64,000 nucleotides of DNA from an uncultured Methanomethylovorans sp. Lineage in GTDB: Archaea; Halobacteriota; Methanosarcinia; Methanosarcinales; Methanosarcinaceae. The stretch is from contig NZ_OY782870.1 in the NCBI RefSeq assembly GCF_963678545.1, positions 806,001-870,000 of the forward strand, read 5' to 3'. A program made the position numbers and the translations under genes. The notes beneath the pieces are model-generated. The model ran no database searches, had not been told where the DNA came from, and saw only the letters and a list, made by a program, of their open reading frames with translations. This document shows, piece by piece, positions 55,148-64,000 of this stretch. How positions within the stretch are numbered: position 1 is the stretch's first letter; the number at the start of each line of letters is the position of its first letter.

Positions 55148-55913
55148 ATGCTTACAGTAATTCCTGGTTTCGATGAACTGATTGAAGGCAGTTTTATCGG
55201 AACTAATGTAATCCTGCTTACCGGCGGGGCTGGGGTCTGATAAATCTACTTTTGGTATACAGTATTTTATGGGTGTATCACCAAGTATAATAATCCAGGA
55301 GTCTATACTATTCGTGATGAATCCCCTGCCAGAATTATGCGCAACATTGGCGGCATAACTGGTATCTTGAAAGACTTATCAAGGAGAATAAGTTAAGGAT
55401 CATCAGAACGGATCCACTTAGGTATAACAGGTACATAAAGAGATTAAGTGCTGATGAAAAGGTGGATACAGAGTAAAAGGCCCTTAATAGCATCTTTGCT
55501 CAGATATGTTCTGATATACAGCAGATCGGTGCAAAATGTATGTTCATTGATCCCTCGCGACACTGAAGTTTTCTCGTGATACGGTTAGTGTAAGATTCAT
55601 CTTCATCTAATTTATAAAAGGTTTAGAAGGACTTTACTGCACAATCCTTATCTCGGGTAAAAATAAATCTGATTTAGATACTTCTAATGTGGAGGGGGTA
55701 TCTTGCAGATGGTGTGATATCTTCAATGTATCAAGGATTTGAAGTGAAAGGGTATGCTTTGTAGAAATCCTTAAGATGCGAAGGGTCAAACGCGATGAAT
55801 CTATTCATCCTTATAGAATCACAGATACTGGAATTGTTGTTGATCTTCGTGAATCCATCCTAGGTCAGCAAGCAGATGTTTTCCGCAGCAGTTCTCAAAA
55901 AAGGAGCATATAA
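55148..55913 (+). pseudogene. KaiC/RecA-superfamily ATPase, multiply broken
   Basis: Starting at ATG 55148 the product reads LTVIPGFDELIEGSFIGTNVILLTGGAG and then loses frame inside Walker A; SDKSTFGIQYFM continues in another frame. YNNPGVYTIRDESPARIMRNIGG, LIKENKLRIIRTDPLRYNRYI, ALNSIFAQICSDIQQIGAKCMFIDPS and EILKMRRVKRDESIHPYRITDTGIVV follow in several frames with stops between. The last is the KaiC C-terminal hallmark. At least three frameshifts and three stops are needed, so the gene is dead. It fills the gap between aIF2-beta and the radical SAM gene. Confidence 0.8.
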
Positions 55914-57122
55914 ATGAATTCCACTGAACTTTCATCAGAAGGTCCTGAAACGAATATCAATCTGGTGTCAATACCTGGACTTACCATTAAATTACATAAG
56001 AGTGATGCATTTATCAAACTCGAAGCAAAAGGTGGGCTAAAAAGGGCTTGTACTCCTTTCCTTGATATGATAAATTCCCGTCTGAAGGACGAAAAACCTG
56101 CTCTTGTTACAGAAGATTATATTGTTGCTTCTACCTGGCTTCCGCCTATTCCTAGCAAAGTTTTTAATCGGCTGTTGCTTGCTGAGGTTCAGACGGCACT
56201 TGGAAGGTATGTGCCTGAAACTGTTTCCTTTGAGATCACGCGCAAATGTAAATGCCAGTGTGCGCATTGCGTCATAAGTGGTGGTGAAGGCGAGCTTGAC
56301 ACTTCTACTGTAAAAAAGGTTATTGATGAAGCACTAGATATGGGGGCTTTCATAATTACTTTTACAGAAGGGGATCCCATGCTCCGTGAGGACATATTCG
56401 AACTTATTGAATATGTTAATAAGGAGCGTGCTATCGTTAATATGTACACTCCCGGCACTGAAATGACTCAAGAGGCTGCAAAAAAGCTGAAAGAAGCAGG
56501 ACTATATAATCTTTTAATAAGCATCTATTCCACTGATCCTACAAAACACGATGAGGTCCGCAGGCTTGATGGTGCTTTTGATAAGGCTACTTCTGCTATT
56601 AAAATGGGACTTAAGGCAGGGTTGTTGGTTACAATGTGTACACATGTTTCTCCCAAGAACATTGATGACCTACCTACAATGTATGAAATGGCAGCTTCTT
56701 TGGGTGTGCATGAGTTCTCGTTATGGGAAAGCATTCCCAAGAAACCAGAAGACCCAATTCTTTCTGATCTACAGCGTAAATATATACTTGATTTTTATCA
56801 GCGTATCAATTCCACAAAAGGTGGACCCAGAATATTTGCAAATACGTATTTTGAAGGCCGTATGGTGGGGTGCATGGCAGGACAGCGCTGGATGCACTTG
56901 TGCGTTGAGGGTTCTGTAAAACCCTGTCCTTACATTCCATTCAGTTACGGCAACGTCCGTGAAGAATCTCTTAAGGATATCTGGAAAAAGATCCGGAAAA
57001 GTTCACATTACCGGGGAGAGCATTATAGTTGCAAGATGCATGAACCTGCATTTTTAGAACTAGTAAGGAACATTCCTCAGGGAGAGTCAGTACCATACGA
57101 TTTCAGGCTGTTGGGAAAATAG
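55914..57122 (+). CDS. Radical SAM protein with C-terminal cysteine-rich (SPASM-like) region
   Basis: A 402-residue protein. The radical SAM motif CKCQCAHC lies at about 112-119 (CX3CX2C), followed by a typical GDPMLR region (TEGDPMLREDIF). The C-terminal part (from 320) has CMAGQRWMHLCVEGSVKPCPYIPFSYGNV and another cysteine in YSCKMHEP, fitting an auxiliary cluster. The first 90 residues are a beta-rich extension. Substrate unknown; related archaeal proteins include heme-pathway and peptide-modifying enzymes. AAGGAG at 55901-55906 sets the start. Confidence 0.85.
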   Translation: MNSTELSSEGPETNINLVSIPGLTIKLHKSDAFIKLEAKGGLKRACTPFLDMINSRLKDEKPALVTEDYIVASTWLPPIPSKVFNRLLLAEVQTALGRYVPETVSFEITRKCKCQCAHCVISGGEGELDTSTVKKVIDEALDMGAFIITFTEGDPMLREDIFELIEYVNKERAIVNMYTPGTEMTQEAAKKLKEAGLYNLLISIYSTDPTKHDEVRRLDGAFDKATSAIKMGLKAGLLVTMCTHVSPKNIDDLPTMYEMAASLGVHEFSLWESIPKKPEDPILSDLQRKYILDFYQRINSTKGGPRIFANTYFEGRMVGCMAGQRWMHLCVEGSVKPCPYIPFSYGNVREESLKDIWKKIRKSSHYRGEHYSCKMHEPAFLELVRNIPQGESVPYDFRLLGK

Positions 57123-57235
57123 CCTGTATCATCTACAATAAGAACATTTACATATAACTACGTGTTTTTACTATTGCCAAGTAGCCAGCGGCATACGTGA
57201 TAATTATATCCACATACACAGGACCTAGATCCCTC

Positions 57236-58534
57236 ATGAATGTAAAACTTGATCCATGGAGCTCAACGAACATCGTAGATTATTCCAAATTATTTGAGGA
57301 ATTTGGCATAATGCCGTTTGATGGCTTATACTCCAGTATAGAAGATCCTCACAGGTTAATGCGAAGAAAAGTGATCTTCGGCCATCGCAGTTATGAGCAT
57401 GTGCTTGATGCAATGCACAATAAAGAACCATTCGCTGTAATGAGTGGATTCATGCCATCGGGGAGAATCCATCTTGGGCATAAGATGGTTATGGAAGAAA
57501 TAATATGGCATCAGCAGAAGGGTGCAGATGCATTTGTGGGAATCGCTGACCGTGAAGCTCACTCCGTAAGGGGAATTTCATGGGAAAAATGCAGGGATAC
57601 AGGCATCAATGAGTACCTAGTGAGTCTCATAGCCCTTGGTTTTGAACCTCATGGGCACATTTATTTCCAGTCCACTTCGGATAATGTGAAAGATCTTTCT
57701 TTTGAACTCGGTTCAAAGGCTAATTTTTCAGAACTAAGTGCTATCTATGGATTTACAGGAGAAACAAGTCTCTCTCATATGGTAAGTGCAGTAACGCAGA
57801 GTGCTGACATTCTTCATCCTCAGCTTGAAGAGTATGGAGGTCCAAAACCGACTGTCATCCCGGTTGGTGCTGATCAGGACCCACACATCCGTCTGACTCG
57901 TGGACTTGGACACAAGATGAACATGTTCAAAATAGAAAGCAGGGAAGATAAAGACGGTAATCATTATTTCAGTATACGCAGTAAAGCAGCTCCAGGAGGC
58001 GCACTGGAGGAGCTACATGATCTAATTCCCGGAAACACGAAGCTCTTCGAAGGCCATCTGGATGTTCTTGGTGCTGACAACTTTGAGCAGTTATTAAAGG
58101 TTGTCAGGGAAGTTGAACTTCGTTATGGTGGATATGCATTTGTCCCTCCAGCAGCCACTTATCATCGTTTCATGTCAGGGCTTCAGGGTGGGAAGATGTC
58201 AAGTAGCATCCCTGAAAGCCACATAGCTCTTCTTGATGATCCTAAGGAAGGGGCGAAAAAGGTAAAACGTGCAAAGACAGGAGGACGTATGAGCCTTGAG
58301 GAGCAAAAGAAACTGGGCGGAGAGCCAGAAAAATGCTCTGTTTATGACCTTTTGCTTTTCCATCTCATAGAGGATGACCAGGAACTTTTGCAGATACGTG
58401 AGGAATGTATCACAGGGCAGAGGACCTGTGGCAGTTGTAAGAACCTTGCTGCTGAAAGGATGGAGAAGTTCCTGAAGGATCACCAGGAAAAAAGGGAAAT
58501 TGCTAGGGGAAGACTTGATGAGTACGGCTTATAA
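57236..58534 (+). CDS. trpS: Tryptophanyl-tRNA synthetase
   Basis: A 432-residue archaeal/eukaryal TrpRS from the ATG at 57236 (the frame reaches a GTG at 57197). The HIGH-type motif is GRIHLGHK, the KMSKS-type [11 protein letters not shown], and [16 protein letters not shown] is the expected TrpRS region. A C-terminal [13 protein letters not shown] segment may hold metal. It charges tRNA-Trp. pheS follows 30 bp later. Confidence 0.93.
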   Translation: MNVKLDPWSSTNIVDYSKLFEEFGIMPFDGLYSSIEDPHRLMRRKVIFGHRSYEHVLDAMHNKEPFAVMSGFMPSGRIHLGHKMVMEEIIWHQQKGADAFVGIADREAHSVRGISWEKCRDTGINEYLVSLIALGFEPHGHIYFQSTSDNVKDLSFELGSKANFSELSAIYGFTGETSLSHMVSAVTQSADILHPQLEEYGGPKPTVIPVGADQDPHIRLTRGLGHKMNMFKIESREDKDGNHYFSIRSKAAPGGALEELHDLIPGNTKLFEGHLDVLGADNFEQLLKVVREVELRYGGYAFVPPAATYHRFMSGLQGGKMSSSIPESHIALLDDPKEGAKKVKRAKTGGRMSLEEQKKLGGEPEKCSVYDLLLFHLIEDDQELLQIREECITGQRTCGSCKNLAAERMEKFLKDHQEKREIARGRLDEYGL

Positions 58535-58564
58535 ATTTGATAATGACTTAGACCAGGTGTGACA

Positions 58565-60043
58565 ATGAACCACCAGTATAATCTTACTACTAACGAGAAA
58601 ATTGTTCTGATAAATCTGGGGAAGCAAGAGAATTCAACCCCTGCAGAACTTGCGCAGATGTCTGGGCTAAAGGTAGAGACTGTGGTCCAGTCTGCTTTTA
58701 TGCTGCAGGAGAAAAGGCTTGCTGATGTGTTGGAAAAGGTTCTAGAGACCTATGGCCTTACTTCCGAAGGTGAAGAATATGCGAAGTGTGGTCTTCCTGA
58801 AAGACAAATGATCTCAGTTATTTCCGGTCCAGCTTCTCTTGAAGAACTGAAAGGAAAAGTATCGCCTAAAATAGTGGGCATTGCTACCGGATGGCTTCGC
58901 CGCAAAGGATGGGCCAATATCGAGCAGGGAAATGTGGTTCCTTCGGGGAAGGCTGATATTGGTGATGATGAAAAAGCTCTTGCTAATTTAAACATTGGCA
59001 AGGTTACACTTGAGGAGCTGGGAGTGAACAATATTACTCTCCAGGATCTCATAAAACGCAAACTTGTGAGTCGGAATGAAGAGAAGTTAAGATCGGTTGT
59101 TCTGACTCCAGCTGGCCAGGAACTTGTGCTTGAGGGTATATCTCTGGAGGAAGAGTTTGCTCAACTTACTTCCGAGATGCTCAAGAGCGGGGAATGGAAA
59201 GAAAAAAACTTCAGGCCTTATAACATTCATACTTCTCCGCGAGCTGTTTATGGAGCAAAGATCCATCCATATCAGCGTCTCATTGACCAGATGCGTCAAA
59301 TATTCCTGGAAATGGGCTTCACCGAAATAAAAGGTGACATTGTTCAGAGCTCGTTCTGGAACTTCGATGCCCTTTTCCAGCCCCAGGATCATCCCGCCAG
59401 GGAGATGCAAGACACTTTTCACCTTATAGAAACTTCGGAACTTCCGGAGGACTACAAAGACAAGGTGTGTGCCATGCATGAGCATGGGGGAGACCTTGAA
59501 TCAAGGGGCTGGGGCGGTAAGTGGAGCGAAGAGATCGCCTGCAAGAACGTCCTCAGGACTCATACCACTGCTGTAACCATCAAATATCTTGCTGATAATC
59601 CGGAACCTCCTATCAAGGCATTTTCTATTGACAGGGCATACCGCAGGGAAACCATCGATCCAACTCACACTCCGGAATTCGAGCAACTGGAAGGTGTGGT
59701 AATGGATAAGGATATGACATTTGCCAATCTGTTGGGTCTACTTTCAGAGTTCTATCACAGAATGGGTTTCAAGGATGTACGCTTCAGGCCAGGCTACTTC
59801 CCATACACTGAACCCAGTGTGGAACCAGAGGTTTACGTTGAGGGGCTTGGCTGGGTCGAGCTTGGAGGTGCAGGCGTGTTCAGAAAGGAAGTTACTGACC
59901 CCCTTGGTATCAAGTGCCCTGTGCTTGCCTGGGGCCTTGGAGTAAGCCGTCTGGCAATGCTTAAACTCGACCTTAAGGACCTGCGTGAACTGTATCAGTC
60001 TGACATTGATTGGTTACGCAAAACTCCTTCTCCGAGGCTCTAA
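58565..60043 (+). CDS. pheS: Phenylalanyl-tRNA synthetase alpha subunit
   Basis: A 492-residue protein from the ATG at 58565 (AGGTG upstream). N-terminal helical domain (1-215) with winged-helix-like units, then the class II core: motif 1 [19 protein letters not shown], motif 2 [25 protein letters not shown] and motif 3 [12 protein letters not shown]. Long for a bacterial PheS but normal for archaea. It forms an alpha2-beta2 enzyme with PheT, which is not in the window. Confidence 0.95.
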   Translation: MNHQYNLTTNEKIVLINLGKQENSTPAELAQMSGLKVETVVQSAFMLQEKRLADVLEKVLETYGLTSEGEEYAKCGLPERQMISVISGPASLEELKGKVSPKIVGIATGWLRRKGWANIEQGNVVPSGKADIGDDEKALANLNIGKVTLEELGVNNITLQDLIKRKLVSRNEEKLRSVVLTPAGQELVLEGISLEEEFAQLTSEMLKSGEWKEKNFRPYNIHTSPRAVYGAKIHPYQRLIDQMRQIFLEMGFTEIKGDIVQSSFWNFDALFQPQDHPAREMQDTFHLIETSELPEDYKDKVCAMHEHGGDLESRGWGGKWSEEIACKNVLRTHTTAVTIKYLADNPEPPIKAFSIDRAYRRETIDPTHTPEFEQLEGVVMDKDMTFANLLGLLSEFYHRMGFKDVRFRPGYFPYTEPSVEPEVYVEGLGWVELGGAGVFRKEVTDPLGIKCPVLAWGLGVSRLAMLKLDLKDLRELYQSDIDWLRKTPSPRL

Positions 60044-60050
60044 GAGCCTC
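60034..60050. terminator. Stem-loop at the 3' end of pheS
   Basis: GAGGCTC (60034-60040), loop TAA (which is the pheS stop) and GAGCCTC (60044-60050) pair perfectly between the convergent pheS and DUF531 genes. Confidence 0.5.
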
Positions 60051-60060
60051 AGATTCTTAT

Positions 60061-60609
60061 CTATTCTCTATCATATTTTGAATTTTGCTTCGTATGCACT
60101 ATGCCCATGATATATGCAGGGATGCATCCAATGGCTGTGCAGGTTTCCAGTGATATTCCAGCTGAAGTTATATCAAGGTGGAGTGGTGCCTGCTCGAACA
60201 TCTCTTTTGGAAGACCTTTTCTGCCAAGGCCAACAAGTAGAAGGTATGAGCTTTTCCTGAGTATTCCATTTGCTATATCCTCGGAAGTAATGACACGTTT
60301 CTTTTCGGGTTTCGAGGTAGTTACAACTGGTGTGCCAAACTGAGGCTGAAAGCCTTTTTTAGGCAGATCGAAAACAAAGAAATGGCCTTTTTCATACAGT
60401 AGGCGGAGGTACTTACCTGATTCACCTATGGTAGTCTTATCAGTAACATATTCCACAAGTTCTTCAGCATTCATGTTAAAAGGAAAATCATATAATGCAA
60501 GTCGAAATCCAAATGCATGGCAGATGGGGGCTGCTCTTGCAATGGCACGGTAGTGAGCATCCAATACTTTGATTTTATCATAGGTGTTGATTATCCCCAT
60601 TGTTAGCAT
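60061..60609 (-). CDS. DUF531 family protein
   Basis: A 182-residue protein from the ATG at 60609, preceded by GAGG at 8 bases; the frame runs back to 60633. Motifs: MGIINTYDKIKVLDAHYRAIARAAPICHAFGFRLALYDFPF, FVFDLPKKGF and LLVGLGRKGLPKEM. The domain is found mainly in methanogens and relatives and resembles SPOUT-type methyltransferase folds, which is a guess. It overlaps the GNAT gene by 7 bp. Confidence 0.82.
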   Translation of the reverse strand: MLTMGIINTYDKIKVLDAHYRAIARAAPICHAFGFRLALYDFPFNMNAEELVEYVTDKTTIGESGKYLRLLYEKGHFFVFDLPKKGFQPQFGTPVVTTSKPEKKRVITSEDIANGILRKSSYLLLVGLGRKGLPKEMFEQAPLHLDITSAGISLETCTAIGCIPAYIMGIVHTKQNSKYDRE

Positions 60610-61049
60610 ATTTTTTTCCTCAGTTCCAGGCACATAACAGCTTGCTTGCAGTTGTTAAACTTGTCGCAAGCAACGCAATCGTTCCACAGTTCTTTTTTCA
60701 TCTGGTTTTCCAGGGTCACAAATCCAACTTTTTCAAAGAAGCTGGGAGTTGTTGTACGTACATATATAAGTTCATGATCTTTGCACAAGGTAGGTCTAAG
60801 TTCCTTTACCAGCAAAGCTCCTATGCCTTTTCCCCTGTAATTGGGATGCACTGCAATGGTATGCAGTTCAGGACATTCTGTTTCCTTGAAACAGGCTATG
60901 CCAATTATCTTATTTTCCACTGTTGCAACAATAAAGTCACTATAGCCTAATCCCTCAATATCAAGAAAGTATGTAGATGCAATGCATTCGATATCATGCA
61001 TATCCTGTTCTCTGGCAGGTTGAATCCTAATCTCATTTGCTAGCTTCAT
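60603..61049 (-). CDS. GNAT N-acetyltransferase with a C-terminal cysteine cluster
   Basis: A 148-residue protein starting MKLANEIRIQPAREQD. The acetyl-CoA loop is HPNYRGKGIGALLV, flanked by LHTIAV and YVRTTTPSFFEKVGF. The C-terminal 25 residues contain CVACDKFNNCKQAVMC, a possible zinc site not typical of GNATs. ATG at 61049 is preferred to the upstream frame extension to 61082. It overlaps LarE by 17 bp. Substrate unknown; archaeal members include argA-like enzymes. Confidence 0.83.
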   Translation of the reverse strand: MKLANEIRIQPAREQDMHDIECIASTYFLDIEGLGYSDFIVATVENKIIGIACFKETECPELHTIAVHPNYRGKGIGALLVKELRPTLCKDHELIYVRTTTPSFFEKVGFVTLENQMKKELWNDCVACDKFNNCKQAVMCLELRKKIC

Positions 61050-61836
61050 CCAAGCTTCCGCTCCTGAAACCTTCCATGTCAAGGGCTACGTAATGAAACC
61101 CAAGCCTCTTAAATTCATTCACAATATCTTCTTTTCTTTCTATTACTGCTGGAAAATCAGAAGATTTTACTTCTATCCTGGCAACATCTCCATGGTCACG
61201 AACCCTAAATTGAATAAATCCCAAGGTAAATAGGTATTTTTCTGCAGCTTTTACTCTTGAAATCCCTTCGGGTGTAATTTTCTTTCCATAGGGGATACGT
61301 GATGCAAGACATGGTGAAGATGGCTTTCCGGCAACTGACAGTCCCATATGTTTGGCCATTTGCCTGATCTCTTCTCTGCTCACTGAAAATTGGAGGAAAG
61401 GCGATATAACTCGTTTAGTCATTTCTGCAACAGCTTGCATGCCAGGACGATTTCCCTGCATCTCTGTTATGTTCGTACCTTCTATCACCACTTCAGAACC
61501 TTCTTTTTTGGCTACCTCTAGGAGAAGTCCAAGGATTGATCGCTTACAGTAGTAGCACCTTTTAGGAGAATTTTCCACAAATTCAGGTACTGTAAACTCA
61601 TCAAAATCCATAACTTTGTGCCTGATCCCAATTTCTCTGGCAATATCTTCTGCTATTTGCAGCTCTCCTTCTGGCAAAGAGTGCATGTTGATAGTAATTG
61701 CTAACGCCTTATTACCCAATGCTTCATGGGCAAGGGCAGCGAGGACAGAACTATCTACTCCTCCTGAAAAAGCCACTAATACGCAGCTCTTTAGAGAAAG
61801 CGCTTCCTTTATCTGTTGCATTTTATCAAGGAACAT
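61033..61836 (-). CDS. larE: LarE-type ATP-dependent sacrificial sulfur transferase
   Basis: A 267-residue PP-loop enzyme: VAFSGGVDSSVLAALA, ENSPKRCYYCKRSI, VIEGTNITEM, and KPSSPCLASRIPYGKKI, the expected LarE sulfur-donor cysteine region. In lactobacilli LarE makes the nickel-pincer cofactor by giving up its own cysteine sulfur; other archaeal members may use a [4Fe-4S] cluster. Here three cysteines (CYYC plus SPC) could support the cluster type. Neither larB nor larC is in the window. Operon: larE-GNAT-DUF531. Confidence 0.87.
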   Translation of the reverse strand: MFLDKMQQIKEALSLKSCVLVAFSGGVDSSVLAALAHEALGNKALAITINMHSLPEGELQIAEDIAREIGIRHKVMDFDEFTVPEFVENSPKRCYYCKRSILGLLLEVAKKEGSEVVIEGTNITEMQGNRPGMQAVAEMTKRVISPFLQFSVSREEIRQMAKHMGLSVAGKPSSPCLASRIPYGKKITPEGISRVKAAEKYLFTLGFIQFRVRDHGDVARIEVKSSDFPAVIERKEDIVNEFKRLGFHYVALDMEGFRSGSLDEASK

Positions 61837-61934
61837 TTGTATTGTCTATCTTAGAAGATGTATATCTACACCTCGCAGACCACTAAAGATAAAATACAGA
61901 GATGTCATATTAATCGCAGTTACCGGTGATAAAT

Positions 61935-63275
61935 ATGAAACTTTTTGGAACAAATGGAGTAAGAGGCATAGCTAACGAATATATGAATCCTCAGATGGTA
62001 ATGGATGTTGTAAGAAGCCTAGGCACTTTCATGGGCAATAAAGGCACTGTTGCCATTGGCAGAGATACTCGAATCTCCGGTGACATGCTCAAATCTGCTG
62101 CAATTGCAGGTGCTTTGTCATCCGGCCTTACGGTAATTGATGTAGGTATTGTCCCAACTCCTTCTATACAGTATTATGTACGCGATCATGCCGATGCAGG
62201 AGTAGTTATCACTGCATCTCATAATCCCCGAGAATATAATGGCATAAAATTAATAGCCGGAGATGGTACTGAGATGTCTCGTGAGGATGAGGGAAAGATC
62301 GAATCGATCTACTTCTCCCGGGAATTCACACCAGCTACCTGGGAGTACACGGGAGACTTCAGGCATGATGTCAATGCCAATGATGTTTACATAAAAGGCA
62401 TTATCAACTCTATAAATGCAGATCTTGTTAGGCAGAAGAAGTTCAAAGTCGTGGCAGATACAGGTTGTGGGGCAGGTTCTGTTACTTTGCCTTTCTTGCT
62501 GCGCCGTTTGGGGTGTGAGGTAATTACTATCAATGCACAGATCGATGGAACATTCCCTTCACGTAATCCTGAGCCCACACCAGATGCTCTTACAGATCTT
62601 GCGAACCTTGTCATTAAGGAAGGGGCGCAGATGGGTGTGGCACATGATGGTGATGCTGACAGGGCTGTGTTTTTTGATGAGAATGGAAAATTCATTGATG
62701 AAGAAATTTTGCTTGCAATGATGGCAAAATACGTGCTGCAACAAAAGAAAGGAAAACTTGTGACGCCGGTAAGTTCTTCCCAGAGAATGCTGGATGTTGC
62801 AAAAGAAGCTGGTGTGGATCTTATATGGACTGCCGTAGGTTCTATCAATGTTGCACGTAAGATGATGGAGGTAGGAGCCGTATTTGGTGGCGAAGGCAAT
62901 GGAGGACTTATTTTCCCGGAGCATCAGTATTGCAGAGATGGGGCTATGTCCTGTGCAAAGCTATTGGAGATCATGGCTGGCGGCAAAACACTTTCCGAAA
63001 TGGCAAAGAGTGTGCCTGCATATTTCAACTCAAAAACAAAGGTCGAATGTCATGATACTAAAATTATCATGGAAAAGCTGAAGGCAGAGGTCACCACAGG
63101 AAGCATGAACGTTGATACTACGGATGGTGTGAAGATCTGGTATGAGGATGGATGGGTGTTGATCAGACCATCAGGCACCGAACCCATTATACGCATATTT
63201 GCGGAGTCCAAGACAAATGAGAGAGCTGTACAACTCATGAATAATGGAGTTCAACTAGTGGAAAAATACGCATAA
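61935..63275 (+). CDS. glmM: Phosphoglucosamine mutase GlmM-type
   Basis: A 446-residue alpha-phosphohexomutase from the ATG at 61935, preceded by GGTGAT at 61925-61930. Motifs: KLFGTNGVRGIAN, the phosphoserine loop TASHNPREYNGIK, metal-binding HDGDADRAVF, GGEGNGGLIF and the phosphate-binding VLIRPSGTEPIIRI. It makes glucosamine 1-phosphate for cell-surface glycans; related archaeal enzymes also act on mannose or glucose phosphates. Convergent with the DUF99 gene. Confidence 0.92.
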   Translation: MKLFGTNGVRGIANEYMNPQMVMDVVRSLGTFMGNKGTVAIGRDTRISGDMLKSAAIAGALSSGLTVIDVGIVPTPSIQYYVRDHADAGVVITASHNPREYNGIKLIAGDGTEMSREDEGKIESIYFSREFTPATWEYTGDFRHDVNANDVYIKGIINSINADLVRQKKFKVVADTGCGAGSVTLPFLLRRLGCEVITINAQIDGTFPSRNPEPTPDALTDLANLVIKEGAQMGVAHDGDADRAVFFDENGKFIDEEILLAMMAKYVLQQKKGKLVTPVSSSQRMLDVAKEAGVDLIWTAVGSINVARKMMEVGAVFGGEGNGGLIFPEHQYCRDGAMSCAKLLEIMAGGKTLSEMAKSVPAYFNSKTKVECHDTKIIMEKLKAEVTTGSMNVDTTDGVKIWYEDGWVLIRPSGTEPIIRIFAESKTNERAVQLMNNGVQLVEKYA

Positions 63276-63295
63276 GCTTGTCTTATGCTTTTCCT
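63262..63295. terminator. Stem-loop between convergent glmM and DUF99 genes
   Basis: GCATAAG (63270-63276), loop CTTGT and CTTATGC (63282-63288), extended by GGAAAA before and TTTTCC after the stem, centred on the 3' ends of both genes. A two-way terminator is likely. Confidence 0.5.
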
Positions 63296-63873
63296 CTTGA
63301 CTCTCCAAGCACGATTCCTGTGGCTATTAGGTGAGCCACCCTAAGGGGTTCAGGGATATTGCTCCTGGTGGCTGTGAGCTTCACTATCTTTGCAGCATGT
63401 TCTGATTCTATTCCTGCATGCTGGATATATACTGGCTGCGCTCCCGTCTTTGTTTGCACTTTTGTTATTTCGCCGGCTTTCAGTATGATGTCCATTCTTT
63501 TTTTTGGTTCAGGGAGATAGACGAGTGCATCTTCTATCTTTCTAAAATTAGGATATGCCCTCATGACTACTATTACAGGGATGCCTGTTTTTTCCCATAT
63601 ATAATTAATATCCACTGGATTGAAACCACCATACGTAACCCCGTCCAACATAATGATGCGTATCTGCCCACAGTGTTTACTGGACCTTGTCATTTCTGCA
63701 ATGGCAGCCGTACTGTCCATGCCATCCCTTGTAACATAGGAGCGCATGACGCCATCGAGCCATTCTACGCCCCTGAAAAAGGCTCCTACTATCATTATCT
63801 GATCCCTTATCAATGCAGAATCATCTATGCCAAGTACTCTTATTTCGTTTTTTATATGGAATGATTTATACAC
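63283..63873 (-). CDS. DUF99 family protein (endonuclease V-like)
   Basis: A 196-residue archaeal DUF99 protein with the start EIRVLGIDDSALIRDQIMIVGAFFRG, MLDGVTYGGFNPVDINYI and HLIATGIVLGESRG. The fold is related to endonuclease V/RNase H proteins, with Asp residues in the first and middle blocks. Function unknown. Upstream frame start ATG at 63873. Confidence 0.85.
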   Translation of the reverse strand: MYKSFHIKNEIRVLGIDDSALIRDQIMIVGAFFRGVEWLDGVMRSYVTRDGMDSTAAIAEMTRSSKHCGQIRIIMLDGVTYGGFNPVDINYIWEKTGIPVIVVMRAYPNFRKIEDALVYLPEPKKRMDIILKAGEITKVQTKTGAQPVYIQHAGIESEHAAKIVKLTATRSNIPEPLRVAHLIATGIVLGESRGKA

Positions 63874-63902
63874 AAGAATGAATTGTCCGCTAACAAAAAA
63901 AA

Positions 63903-64000
63903 TTAATTGTCAACCACGAACATCAGCCGAACATTGTCTGTGGTTGATCGGTAATTACCTGAACGGAATACTTTACAGGTGACATTACTTTCTTCACGGA
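63903..64000 (-). CDS. C-terminal end of an unidentified gene (cut by window edge)
   Basis: On the minus strand a frame enters from the edge and runs REESNVTCKVFRSGNYRSTT to FVVDN and a TAA at 63905-63903. The residue mix looks like a real protein, but only 32 codons are visible and the family cannot be named. Confidence 0.45.
   Translation of the reverse strand, partial: REESNVTCKVFRSGNYRSTTDNVRLMFVVDN

Overview
The window is a gene-dense piece of chromosome from a methylotrophic methanogenic archaeon, most likely a member of the Methanosarcinaceae. The strongest markers are F420-dependent methylene-H4MPT reductase (mer) directly followed by fpoF, the input subunit of the membrane F420H2 dehydrogenase; CofD of F420 synthesis; the F420H2 oxidase FprA; SepCysS of tRNA-dependent cysteine synthesis; aIF2-beta with a C-terminal TRAM domain; an archaeal Dph2, Csl4 and RpoL; and a cell-surface protein with a PGF-pre-PGF domain. 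The genus cannot be fixed from sequence alone; a Methanomethylovorans/Methanolobus-like organism is my guess.

Layout. 1-8.3 kb: partial purL, DUF192, aIF1, a cysteine desulfurase/IscU/regulator/Nre DNA-repair run, a phosphate transporter with its PhoU-like partner, a phytoene-desaturase-like flavoprotein and purC. 8.4-13.7 kb: nikR and an ArsR-type gene (convergent), a gap holding a strongly folded RNA candidate, a P2-type ATPase with a PfkB kinase, and an orphan PAS protein. 13.8-15.9 kb: oxygen-defence operon (ferritin-like, FprA, FTR-like). 16-18 kb: inositol phosphate synthase and DUF429. 18-21.5 kb: a compact minus-strand flavin/iron-sulfur redox cluster (two DUF2180, AhpD-like, one broken gene, ferredoxin, Isf, FNR-like, AfpA). 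21.9-24.8 kb: mer-fpoF-nadM. 24.8-31.3 kb: tRNA-Gly, MscS channel, SepCysS, an Isf-like protein, and rpoL/csl4/methyltransferase/dph2/hpt. 31.4-34.7 kb: cofD, HD hydrolase/LpdD-like/ubiX, tRNA-Pro. 34.9-42.9 kb: a giant surface protein facing a NorD-like VWA protein. 43-47 kb: a dead CPBP protease gene and a multi-PAS histidine kinase flanked by imperfect repeats. 47-50.9 kb: moaD, moeA, two fluC genes, DUF190, a YhbY protein and a RecA-fold ATPase. 51-53.7 kb: an IS5-type element nested inside another transposase gene, then moaB. 53.9-64 kb: L10e, aIF2-beta, a shattered KaiC-type gene, a radical SAM protein, TrpRS, PheS, DUF531/GNAT/LarE, GlmM, DUF99 and the end of one more gene.

How it fits together. 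Most of the window is core informational and methanogenic metabolism in short operons with 1-30 bp spacing or overlaps. Accessory character is confined to the surface protein, the kinase region and the 51-53 kb insertion site. I saw no CRISPR array and no prophage. The most notable unexplained signals are the folded RNA candidate at 9371-9491, the dyads upstream of nikR, mer and pit, the minus-strand redox cluster, and four genes whose decay can be reconstructed base by base (CPBP protease, KaiC-like ATPase, outer transposase and the TAA-interrupted ORF at 20.3-20.6 kb).
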